Source: Coleophoma eucalyptorum (taxonomy: Eukaryota; Ascomycota; Leotiomycetes; Helotiales; Dermateaceae). From it: a stretch of DNA of 64,000 nucleotides. The translations under genes and the position numbers were made by a program. How positions within the stretch are numbered: position 1 is the stretch's first letter; every line of letters starts with the position of its first letter. The notes below the pieces were generated by a model. It saw only the letters and a program-made list of their open reading frames with translations. It ran no database searches and had not been told where the DNA came from. Of this stretch, positions 48,457-58,885 are shown one piece after another. The stretch is from assembly GCA_026120035.1 (NCBI GenBank), contig JALRME010000019.1, positions 372,001 through 436,000 on the forward strand, read 5' to 3'.

Positions 48457-49081
48457 ATGGCTCTTCCAAAGCGTATTATCAAGGAGACGGAGAGGTTGAT
48501 GGCAGAACCGTATGCAAAGGGCAACCTCTAAGTATATGCATTATTTGCTAACATGTGCTAGTGTTCCAGGAATCAGCGCAGTACCTCACGAGGACAACCT
48601 TAGATACTTCGATGTCTCAATACATGGCCCTTCCCAGTCTCCATATGAAGGTTAGTCATTTCAGAGAGTGACCCGATACCAAGCTCATGAAAATCGTGTA
48701 AATAGGAGGCATCTTCAAGCTCGAGCTCTTCCTCCCAGACGATTACCCTATGACCCCACCCAAGATTCGATTCCTCACCAAGATTTATCACCCAAACATC
48801 GACAAGCTTGGTCGTATCTGTCTTGATGTTCTCAAGAGTATGTGATAACTTTTTTTATTCTTGCTGGAGTACTCGATGCAAGTACTGATTTTTGTCTTCT
48901 GATAGGCAACTGGTCTCCTGCGCTTCAGATTCGCACAATTCTCCTCTCGATTCAAGCTCTGCTAGGAGCTCCCAACCCCGATGATCCATTAGCACCCGAG
49001 GTGGCCAAAAGATGGAAGGAGGATGAGCCGGCCGCAATTGCAACAGCCAAGGAGTGGACCAGAACCCATGCGATGACATGA
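48457..49081 (+). CDS. ubc13: Ubiquitin-conjugating enzyme E2 Ubc13
   Basis: E2 enzyme that, with an Mms2-type partner, builds Lys63-linked ubiquitin chains in post-replication DNA repair. Four exons: 48457-48509, 48562-48650, 48706-48837 and 48906-49081, giving 149 aa. Introns of 52, 55 and 68 nt have canonical ends. The protein reads [20 protein letters not shown], then [20 protein letters not shown], and the active-site cysteine lies at residue 87 in [40 protein letters not shown] follows. All of these are near-invariant in Ubc13. Length is the usual one. Confidence 0.96.
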
Positions 49082-51616
49082 CGATTGAGAACTTGCGAGA
49101 ATTATATGTAGAATGTCTTGTAAAGATGGATTCAAGATCACAATGCACCACTCAATAAGGGAGAGACAAGGAACTTAAGACTGCTCGGAGGAACTGATAC
49201 CTTATGCTACGGCGTCTAGGTTGCGGTTTATGCCATAGACTGGAAGGTGTTTTGAAATTTACTCAGAGCGGATATCAATTATTTTCCGTATGCATTTCGG
49301 TACTGAGTTATCGTGCAACCCTTCAAGTGACATAGCTTCCCATTTCAATCTTGTGAAACTCCCTGAGATATTGACTCAAAAAGAATGATTATGACGAAAA
49401 GCATTGTTAATAAGTCAGCATTCGTTTGCACTGTTGAAATATATTCATGATTCTTCACTCTCTCCCCAGCCCACTATGAGGGGGAGGGGGCGGGGCAAAA
49501 CTACGCGATTTCATTTTCAGGTTGGCAATTCAGGCACCAACATTCACCAGATGATCCCAATCCGGAGCCCCATTATTCGTACGCGGTGACACTTCTCAGT
49601 CGGAAATTCTCATGCTGATCAGAACCTTAGCAATACTCATTATCTACAGTCTCGTGAGATTTCGAAGAAAAAATGGAGCTTAGAATGAGTGTTGACTTGA
49701 GATGCTTCGAATTCTCCAGCCCTGACGCTGGCCCGACCTAGTTTATGGATTTCCTCTTCAACCACAATCAATTCCATCATTCTCAGGGACGAGGCGGTCA
49801 ACATAGCTTCCGGTCGTAGTGAATGTCTTCGTTTTTTACGACTGATTTCCCCCCTCCAACCAAGTTTACTTTGGCCGACTGCTGGCTGCACGCCGTATTT
49901 GTACCATGCGATAAGCTGCTTTTCCTTTTGTACAACTTTTAAGTTTCTTCCCGCCAACTAGGACAGACCACCCAATCACAAGGAACAAGTTAGTGATGCA
50001 GTCTTCATGGTTCACCGTCTACTTAACACCGCTATTCGTGGACGGAACGACCGAAAGGCGTCGATATACTTCAGGCTGTCTATCACAAAAGCAACGGTCT
50101 CGAGCTTGATGTGTGCGGGAAGATCAACGTCCCAAACACCATACTGCTGGTGTCAAATATGGCAGGGCACGGGAACACCCTCCTTGTAATTTTGAAGAGG
50201 GCGGCATCGAGATGCGATAGGCCTACAACAATGATCTGTGCCTTCCACCATGCATGCATTCTACAAGGAGTAGGAGTGAATGCCAGTGTGCCAGTGCCTC
50301 GGCGAGTTAGTGAGGTTGTATGTCTGCTTCGCTGCCTCGGAACGCCGAGGTGATTTTTGGGTTTCCTCCTCTCCAAGCCCTCTTCTAGCCCATTTAAATC
50401 GAGAGACTCCCAGTTTAATCCCAATTTACGTTCAGAATACGACTCTGGTTCGTATATTATTACTTTTGGGAATCTTAGGAGCTGGCGGACAGACCGACGC
50501 CATCTGGCTGGGCAAAATGGATCTAGTTGCATTCATCAATCATAACGCGATTTTCGCGGTCACCACATACTGAAATCGAGATGCGACATATTTGCGCATT
50601 GTTCAGTCACTGAGCTACAGAATATTTGAGGTTACGTGAAGTAGTGCGAAAGCCAGCAAGTGTTGGTTATGCAAGATTGGTACGAGGACTTTGATGGCTT
50701 GTGTCGCGTACCAGGTGACCTCACGGAAGTAAAGCCTCTAACAGTTACCTGCCGACTCCACAATTGGACAAGCCGGGAGCTAATCTCTAGATCAGCTCTC
50801 TTAAGTTGATTTCGAGGCTTGAACTCCACCATTCCCCGCAATCCATTCACACCGGTGCCAAACCCAGCCGAGGCTTCCCCTCCGCACCCTCCTAAAATGG
50901 GAGATCTCCAGTCCCCCACACCCAAATCTGCTGCAGTATCGTTATCAAGAGCACTTGCAGATATGGGGGCTTGTTCTGCAGATTCACAACTCGAAGGCTC
51001 TACGTGTGGCTGCCGCGGTTGGATACGCCCTTGCTTACTGCTTTGGCGACATGTGCAGTGTTGTTTGCCATCCGCGGTACACTGACATTTCCTGCTTTCG
51101 TTGGCTCAAGTTGAGGCAGTACAGTATTTATAGCGTCTTATCTCTCTGCCGTGCAATGGGATTAGAGTGTGCAGTAGCGGCATGCTCTGCAAGCCACCTT
51201 TCTGCGCGCTGTCGAGACAACTCTGCTAAAACACAGACCTCGGCCATATTTTGAAAATCGAACTCTGGCCATCCCACCCAAATGGCGACGTTGGAGCTAG
51301 ATCTGTACTAGTTGTGTGTTCGTTACATTACTTTTCGCGCATTATTCAATCTGGGGAAATACCTAGAGTAGCCAAGCATCTGGGGAAGTCTTCACCCCGC
51401 TCCTTGCTTCCAGGATCCTGGAGCAGGATGTGCAGGGGCCCGACGCGAGGGGTGAGTAAGTACATCGGGCCATGTCCCCTTATATAACCTAGCACTGGTG
51501 CAACCTGCCGCTCTTTCGATAAGCCTTTGTTTTCATTCCCCAACTCTTCGGGTTCCTCATTTTTTAGAACAGAGAGTTTCTCGCGTGGTTTATACCTTTT
51601 CAATCTATAGCGAATC
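49082..51616. other. 2.5 kb gene-free region
   Basis: Between Ubc13 and the MFS pump. The longest frame is 149 codons (50083-50532, minus) and has no motif, signal sequence or intron signals. I see no repeat or mobile element. Confidence 0.45.
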
Positions 51617-53601
51617 ATGAAAGACACTATGAGAGATACTGAAGTTCGAGACCATGCAGATCACGCCCATCCTCCTGCAGCAAGCTCGGAAAACTCGATA
51701 ATGCAATCAAGTGAGAAGGAATCTGGTCCTGCTAACGCTTCTGAACACCTCGAGAATGTCAGGACGGTATCCAGGGTTCCAGCAAATTCACATTACTTTG
51801 AGAAGGATGGCTTAAGAACCTATGGTGACGATGAAGACCACGAACATGAGCCTCCAGTAATCCACGTGCCAGATCTTCTGTCTCGGAATGGTACACTGAT
51901 TCGTCTCTAGATGAGCTTCAAGCGCTTCATGTCTTTGGTTGCAATGGCATTTCTATGGACTGGCTCGCAGATACCCGTCTATCTATTTGGTACGCAGTCT
52001 GCTTCGAAATCTCCCTTTCACCTCTCACTAACATGTATGTCAGGCGGTATTCCACCATATATATATGGGGATCTGGGAGGCACGGACAGATGGGTCTGGT
52101 TTGTGCTCGCAAACTTGCTCGCCTTAGCAGCTGTGTGTCCATTCGTCGGAGCACTTTCAGATCTGTTCGGACGTCGTTACATTGCGATTGCGGGTGCTGG
52201 CTTTATTGTTATTGGCATGATAGTTTGTTCAACAGCGCATAGCATGAACATTTTTATTGGTAAGCAAATTATGGGCTATACAAGGACTCGATCTAATCTC
52301 GAACAGCTGGCATGGCACTTGCTGGTGTTGGTGCCGGTATCAATGAACTCACAGCTCTGGCGGCAACTTCTGAGCTAGCACCTACAGCAAAGCGAGGCAA
52401 ATATGTAGCAGTATTGATCTTCACCATCCTACCATTTTGTCCTTCGGTCTTGTGGGCTCAGCTCATCGCGTACCACTCCAGCTGGCGCTACGTTGGACTC
52501 TTCTGTGGACTTTGGGCATTTATCGGTCTCGTCATGACGGCTATATTTTATTTCCCACCACCGAGAGTGAACTCTACCGGCTTGACGAACAAGGAAATCA
52601 TTGCACAAATCGATTTCGTAGGCGGTTTGCTCTCTATTTCCGGTATGATCCTCTTCGTCGCTGGCATCCTTTGGGGCGGATACCAGTACCCCTGGACCTC
52701 AGCACATGTCCTTGTTCCACTCATTCTCGGCGCTCTTCTCCTCATCGCTTTCGGATTCTGGGAAATTTACGGTGCCAAGTTTCCTATGTTCCCTTCTCGT
52801 CTGAAGAAGGACCCACGAATCCTAGCCTTGACACTCATTATCACCTTCATCTCGGGAGCAAATTTCTTCTCCGTTCTTCTCTTCTGGCCTACACAGGCGT
52901 TTAACGTCTATGGTCATGATCCCGTTGGTGTCGGAATCAGAGGTATGCCAATCGGATTCTCCATCCTCGCAGGAGCTTGCATCGTCCTTTGGCTATTGTC
53001 TGTCTTCCGCGGTGGTAACAGAGCCCTCATGATCGCCTCTTCGTGTATGATGACAGCCGGTTGCGGTGCCCTAGCTGCAGCCCGCCGTGATAATCTGCAT
53101 GCTGTATACGGCATCCTCGTGGTGGCAGGACTTGGCATTGGCGGAATCGTCGTCCCGGCCTCCATCATCACAACAATCATCTGTCCCGACGATTTGATCG
53201 CCACTATTGCAGCTCTCACACTTGCTATCCGCGTAGTTGGAGGAGCCATTGGCTACACGACATACTACAATGTCTTCCTCAACAAGTTCGTTCCCAAACT
53301 CAGCGTCAATATAGCCCTTGCATGTTACAAGCACCAGATCTTGATACCGGAGACTATTGAATTGGCCGCCAAATTGACTGGTGCTTCGCTAATCAACGAG
53401 ATCCTGGGGCTTCCGGGCATCGATGGCAACATAACGATTTGGAACGACATCGTACTTGCTGGTCAGGAGAGCTACGCTTATGCATATCCTTATGTCTATT
53501 ATACCAGTATTGCATTTGGATGTGTGGCTATTATTGCCAGTGTGTTCCTGGGTGATATCAGCAAGTATATGGATGATCATGTTGCTGTTGTTATGCACTA
53601 G
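51617..53601 (+). CDS. MFS efflux transporter, TRI12 family
   Basis: Drug:proton antiporter type MFS with about 14 membrane helices, in the family of the trichothecene pump Tri12; the substrate here is unknown. Four exons: 51617-51856, 51911-51989, 52044-52259 and 52307-53601, giving 609 aa. Introns are 54, 54 and 47 nt. The first intron (GTAATC...CTCTAG) removes an in-frame TAG and joins HEHEPP to MSFKRFMSLVAMAFLW; the next joins give PVYLFG-GIPPYIYG and NIFI-AGMALAG. Family motifs include GALSDLFGRRYIAIAG, a motif-A-like loop. An acidic N-terminal cytoplasmic stretch of about 80 residues precedes the first helix. Such pumps often export a fungus's own metabolites or toxic compounds; here a link to the PKS 5 kb away is only a possibility. 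Confidence 0.9.
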
Positions 53602-54682
53602 GATACGAGTGCCGTGGTTGGGATGGAGGCTTTTTCTGCACGCGTCTTTGGAAGGGCTTGAAAGGATTGGGGGGGGGGGACAAGCTTTCTTAAATATTAC
53701 ACTGTGTATATACACATAACGAGATTTTCAATGGAACTCTAAGATATACACATTCAAGGGTGTCAATTGCTACTCAGGTAGTGGTTCGGATTTCTGCTGA
53801 CACATTGCCGGTACGTGCGTGTTCAAAGATGACTGCCCTGACGAACTAAGCACCTATCGAGGCTACTCTTGTTTTTGATACTGTCTGTCTCTGATAAGAA
53901 ATGTCTCAATGGTTCATTTGTAAGAAACTGTAAGTAGTTATTAGAGTTACCCGTGGCCAATTGCTCTAAACCGGTTGGTCAGCTTGCTACCGTGCACTTC
54001 CCATGCAGCAGATCCCCCGCAATGGCGACGGCACCTGATCGCTTAACGAGCCTCACTGCAGGTGCATTCCTTCTGAATTCCTCACACACTCTCTCTCTGC
54101 AAGGCACAATTCATAAGATTTCAAGAGATTAATTGATGTAGAGTTACAATCGTGTCCCAAACATCAAGGTTTAGTCATATCCGAGCTTGTACTGTGCCCT
54201 TCGTCGATCCCCAATCTACCGTAGCTTCCTCATCTGGGTGTTTCTGGCCTCGTCAGCACCGGGACATCCAAAGCTCCGGCGGGTACGAGGAGGGGTAGAT
54301 CCGACAAATCAACAGGGTTCCTATGACACTCACATAGGATGATGATGTCGACACTCAAAGGGCAAGACACGCAATACTGCCACCTAGCGACATTTACCCC
54401 AACGTTTGAGGAATACTGGATTGTACATTTGATCGACGTTTTCGCTGTGCCACCTTTACCCTACTAACTTTGTCCTCTTCTGTGCTTCTACTTGTTCATC
54501 TAGCCTCGTTCATCTTGCGGACCAAGTTGAAACTCTGAAAGAAGCTCGCTCGGCTGATAGTGTGTCACCTCATCGCATCGCTTGAGAGGGGTCATCTAAC
54601 CTAGCTTGCCTCTTTACATATACCTCCTCGCTGCTCCCTCTTACATTTGATCTTCATCCATTTTTTCATCAATTCACACATC
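53602..54682. other. Intergenic, promoter of fasciclin gene
   Basis: About 1.1 kb between two plus-strand genes. It contains a G11 run and, before the next start, a pyrimidine-rich leader-like stretch. No gene is seen. Confidence 0.45.
53669..53679. repeat. G11 homopolymer
   Basis: Eleven consecutive G residues about 70 bp after the stop of the MFS gene, in its 3' flank. Confidence 0.9.
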
Positions 54683-56175
54683 ATGAAGCTCATTTATGTC
54701 TTGCCGCTTGCGGCTCTCACCTCTGCCTTCGTCCTCCCGGATGAGCAGATGGCATCGCAGATGATTATTCAGCCCGAGGAGGCGCCCAAGAGTATCTTGG
54801 ACAAGATCCCAACGTTCTCGGGCGTCAAGGACTCCGTTAAGGAGGTTATCGAGTTTTCCGGAAATGCCCTCGACAATGCAATCCATGCTGCCTCGCACCA
54901 CCACAGAAAGCCCAAATCTTCCTTTTCGTGCTTCCATTCCATGACCGCCTTTGATGTCAAGGGATGGCTCGAATCTGGGGAGTACACAACGGACACCCTC
55001 TTCGACAATGACGATGAGGATCATCCTCATCCACCTCACCGTAAACCTGATCACCCACCTCACCATAAGAAGCCACGCCATGGTCACGGCAAGCCAAACC
55101 TAACCGTCTACGAGCTCATTTCCAAGAGTAAGTACACAACCAAGCTAGCCAAGCTCATCAACGAATACCCCGACTTGGTTGAGACATTAAATGGCACTGC
55201 TGCCAACTATACCGTCTTTGCCCCAACCGACAAGGCCTTTGAGAAGATTCCCAAAGGCCATAAGCCATCCGAAGAAGTGATAAAGAAGGTCCTGGAATAT
55301 CATATTTCCCCAGACTTCTACCCTGCAGGACGAATTCTTGCTTCGCACACCATTCCAACTGCTTTAGGAGAGGATAGACTCGGAGGCGAACCACAACGCC
55401 TACGAGTTAGTCTTGGATTGAGGGGATTGGCTGTCAACTTTTACAGCAGGATCGTCGCCGTCAATGTCGTGAGTGCCAATCCTTGAGTTATCACAAATTT
55501 CATCAGTATATTAATTCTCTGCAGTTCGGAACCAACGGAGTTATCCACGGTGTCAATTCCATTCTTCTCCCTCCTCCACCTGCCTTGAAAATCCTTTCCC
55601 TCCTACCCGGCGAATTCAGTACTTTGTCACTTGGACTTGAGAAGACAGGTTTATTCGAGGCTATCAAGGAGACACCACATGAGGGCGGAACCTTTTTCGC
55701 GCCAAACAACTGGGCATTCAAGAAACTTGGCCCCAAAATAAATGCTTTCCTCTTCAGCTCTTATGGAGAGAAGTACTTGAAAGCACTCTTGAAATACCAC
55801 ATCGTTGCAAACCAGACATTGTACTCGGATGCATTCTACAAGGCCAAAGACGCTTCAGGATCAGATGAAATCGAGTCTGCAGCTTTTCCCAATGACCGCT
55901 TACACGTTGACCTCCCAACCTTGCTCGAAGGCCAGAGCCTCTCCGTCGATGTAGCTCGCTTTGCGGGCATCATCGAGATTCGCATCAACGGCTTCAACCA
56001 CATCGCTGTCCAAGATGGCATTGCGAGAGACGGTGTCGTGCACATCCTGAGCCATGTTCTTATCCCACCCAAGTCTCCAGGTGGTGCGCATTACATGGGT
56101 GAGGAGATGGAGGTGGAGGAGTTGATGGAGAGACTTGATAGCCACTTTGGCAAGGATATTGTTCAAGAGCTGTAA
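54683..56175 (+). CDS. Secreted fasciclin (FAS1) domain protein with His/Pro-rich linker
   Basis: Extracellular or cell-surface protein of the FAS1 adhesion family. Two exons, 54683-55468 and 55525-56175, giving 478 aa; the 56-nt intron (GTGAGT...CTGCAG) joins RIVAVNV to FGTNGVIHGVNS, the conserved H2 box of the first FAS1 domain. The ATG at 54683 gives a clean signal peptide (MKLIYVLPLAALTSAFV); an upstream ATG at 54647 would not. The first FAS1 domain (about 150-280) has NYTVFAPTDKAFEKIP. The second (about 290-455) has GGTFFAPNNWAFKKLG and AVQDGIARDGVVHILSHVL. Between signal and domains lies a linker dense in His, Pro, Asp and Lys (about 110-145), with pairs such as HPHPPHR and HPPHHKK, which could bind metal ions. 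No GPI signal is visible. Confidence 0.87.
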
Positions 56176-57220
56176 GCCGGCTATGGAGATAGGTCATAAA
56201 TTGCAAAAGTTCCTGAGGTAGAATAACAAAATACGTCGCTCACAATCTGGTCTAACAAGTGCTCTCGCCTTGCTGCGAATTATGCAAAACTTTTTAGAGA
56301 TTTGATCTTTGATGCGTACGGAGAGTAGGATCAACGAAGCATGTAGTCGGGCAAATTTCCATCGCATCCAAAGCAATTTTTAAGATTAGGGATATGACAA
56401 TAAGTGACATCTAGTAAGTGAGAACACCAAATAAGGCGAAACAAACTTACTGCTATCGAAAGAATAGGGTTTGAGGATGATAATTGCCATCTCTTTCATG
56501 GGAGGAAGGGGTAAACAGATATCACCTGACTTATCTCTGCACGGCGAACCGTTACTGCTTCTTCTTCCACCTATCAAATGCAAACATACATACCAGTTTG
56601 CTTTTGTGCATATTTGTAACAACACGTGCATAGAAGATGATGTTTTGTGGGCCGGAAGCAGGGAAGATCTGAAAGCGACCTCCCAAGAAACTTACCTTGT
56701 AAAAAAAGTAAAAAGAAAAAGAGACCCTTTATACTAGCCTTAGTGCCTGAAATGGCACATGACCCCTCACAACATTTTTTCTTTATCTTGGATATCTAGA
56801 AATTGGATATCAGTGGTTATCGGGCTATGCTTTGATTGCTGAGGTAGAGAGCACGGCGCTTTGGGCAGTAAACAATGGTTCTCGAAGATAATGGGAATTT
56901 TTGGTGGCTAGATTGTAGGGAATTGGATGGATGTATACTGTGTTTTGTTATATGTTTTTATTTCTAACCGGCGCAAGTCCCTAAACCGTAAAAAAAATTC
57001 CTTGAGGCAAAGCTTGGGCATGCTTGCTGGCGGCTTACTGTCGTTGTGTTGAAGTGCGGGTCGGCTCGAAGTGCTCGCTTAGCGAATTGGCAGCAGAGGT
57101 TGGAGGTCAGTATTATGAATGCTAGCGCCTAGTGAAGTGAAGGAGAGCATGCTAATCTCAAATTACTAATCCTACCTGGGGAGACCTAGCTAAGTTGCTC
57201 TTTACCTACGCTTAAGAAAG
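56176..57220. other. Convergent 3' region
   Basis: About 1 kb between the ends of the fasciclin gene (+) and the ArsH gene (-). Only frames below 90 codons occur, without features. Confidence 0.45.
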
Positions 57221-58135
57221 TTAAGAGAGAATCGAACCATTCCGTGATTCCTTCTCCAAGCGATCCGCCCTCTCACTATACCGGTCGCCAAAGAGCTCGA
57301 AATGCGGCCTCATCAAGATGGTATACTTTACAAACTCCTCCATGACATCTACAAGCCGGTCTCGGTTGCCCGAGGGCAGCAAGCGACTCCTCCCGCTCCC
57401 ATCCCCGCCCTCGTCCTCAAACTGCGTCCAGGCCTTGGGCAAAGAGCTCTGATTCGGAATGACGAACATGCGCATCCAGCGGCCTAGGATGCGCAGACTG
57501 TTAACGGCATTGAAGGACTGGCTTCCGCCGTTAACCTGGATGCAGGCGAGCGTGCGTCCCTGCGAGGGCCGTACGGCACCGGTCGACAGGGGGATCCAAT
57601 CGATTTGGTTCTTGAACACGGCAGTGAGGTTGCCGTGCTGTTCTGGCGAGACCCAGATGTGCCCGTCGGACCACGTGGAGAGGTTCCGCAGTTCTTGCAC
57701 GGCGGGGTGCGTTGGTTCTACGCTGTCGCGGATGGGGAGGTGGCTTGGATTAAAGACGCGCACATCGCAGCCAAGACGGTGCAGTATCCGCGAGGCTTCG
57801 AAGGCCATGAGTTTGGAATACGACCTGTTGGTTTTTTTATCAGAGTTTCAACACTTGCAAGCGCTTAGGACGGAGGCAAACCGTTTCCGCAAACTACCGT
57901 ACAGCACCAGGACTTTCAGCCGGGTCTTGGTGACAGCGACGTTTTTCTCGGCCATGCTGATGACGGTTTCTAGTTCTAGCCTTGAGATCCAGTCTCTTGA
58001 TTCAGCTCCGGGGTCGAGCAAGAAGGGCCGGTATCTGGATCGGACTTCTGGCTCATCCTCCAGCCTCGAAATTGCTAATTCGGGACATTGAGCAAGTGTT
58101 CGGCGCTGCTGTGAGATGGGAACAAGAGGACTCAT
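57221..58135 (-). CDS. arsH: ArsH-type NADPH-dependent FMN reductase
   Basis: Flavoprotein of the ArsH family; characterised members reduce quinones or azo dyes, or oxidise trivalent organoarsenicals. Two exons, 58135-57882 and 57824-57221, giving 285 aa. The 57-nt intron has the less common donor GTTTGC and ends CCAACAG; it joins VLYGSLRKR to SYSKLMAFEASRIL, restoring the FMN phosphate-binding loop GSLR-x-RSYS. Further family blocks are STWSDGHIWVSPEQHGNLT, FKNQIDWIPLSTGAVRPSQG, VNGGSQSFNAVNSLRILGRW and MFVIPNQSSLPKAW. The first 70 residues are a variable extension. No arsenate reductase, Acr3 pump or ArsR-like gene is in the window, so an arsenic operon-like context is missing; its neighbour is a PKS. 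Confidence 0.92.
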
Positions 58136-58619
58136 TTTCGAGCCACCACTTTTGCCTCAATATTCCGAAGCCCGGGACCGAATCAAATATCTCTAGGATA
58201 AAAGGTTCGTTGCTGTTCGCAGCAAAGTTTTTAAAGTGACACAGGATGATGCTCCGTTTAATGGTGATACTGGAGATAGCGAGTCGGGCCGTTCCGGACG
58301 GCTTTGGAGGTGTTCAGTTTGTTCCGGAGGTGCGACGTAGCCTGCGAGCTAGCTACAGAAAGAGCATGGCAACATTCAATGTAACGGTAGACCAAGATAC
58401 GCTCTTTATCGTCAGCAGAGAGTTGCAACCGCGCCAAGTCGACAGCACTGGTCGATGTTATAGATAAGAGAGCGACTACTAAGGTGTAGAGAGGTAGCCC
58501 AAATCAAGCACCTACGACAGCACGCGCCTAGGTTCTAGCGCGACCCTTGGGCGTACACGTGCTACAATAAGGTTGGTGATACAACCTTCAAGCGTGCACG
58601 GACCAGGTTTGCCGGGTTA
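58136..58619. other. Intergenic, ArsH promoter side
   Basis: About 480 bp upstream of ArsH with no gene features. The right part may belong to the decayed element represented by the neighbouring LTR-like sequence. Confidence 0.4.
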
Positions 58620-58855
58620 TGTCAGAACCCAACCAACCCCTAACTTATTCCAGTAGGGATTCTTAGGTTACAGTGCTCGTAGGACGGTCGAGATAGTTCA
58701 GAAGGGATATCAGATTCGATTATTTATAGTAAAGTGGGATTTCATACCAAGGCTAGGCATAGATGCGTTCGGTAGTAGGAACGAACGTAATTCAGGTGCG
58801 AATAGGAGGTTCTCGAGGCTGTAGACTATAGCATATGTTGTTAAAGGTTGTAACA
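58620..58855 (-). mobile_element. Candidate solo LTR of a retrotransposon
   Basis: A 236-bp stretch begins TGTCAGAACC and ends GGTTGTAACA. The ends are the TG...CA type and match as inverted repeats at 8 of 10 positions. Read on the minus strand it contains a TATA-like box (ACTATAAATA). No target-site duplication is seen (GGTTA on the left, AATAG on the right) and no internal element is next to it, so the copy is old or the borders are slightly wrong. It ends 30 bp from the stop codon of the PKS gene. Confidence 0.42.
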
Positions 58856-58885
58856 AATAGCAAAAAGCAATAAACTATATTTCTA

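Noticed and set aside
50083..50532. 149-codon minus-strand frame in the 2.5 kb gap after Ubc13
   Set aside because: No recognisable motif and overlapping open frames on the other strand of similar length, which is what chance gives here.
51911..51989. MFS pump treated as two separate genes split by TAG
   Set aside because: A 54-nt frame-neutral intron with GT/AG ends removes the stop, and the acidic N-terminal tail is normal for the TRI12 family.
57221..57260. tRNA-like T-arm sequence near 57230 (GAATCGAACC)
   Set aside because: It is at the 3' end of the ArsH coding region and no cloverleaf can be built around it.
57459..58091. 210-codon plus-strand frame opposite ArsH
   Set aside because: Antisense to conserved ArsH coding sequence and interrupted in logic by its intron; no motif of its own.
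58246..58467. Plus-strand 73-codon frame upstream of ArsH
   Set aside because: No motif and too short; may be decayed element sequence but nothing specific supports that.
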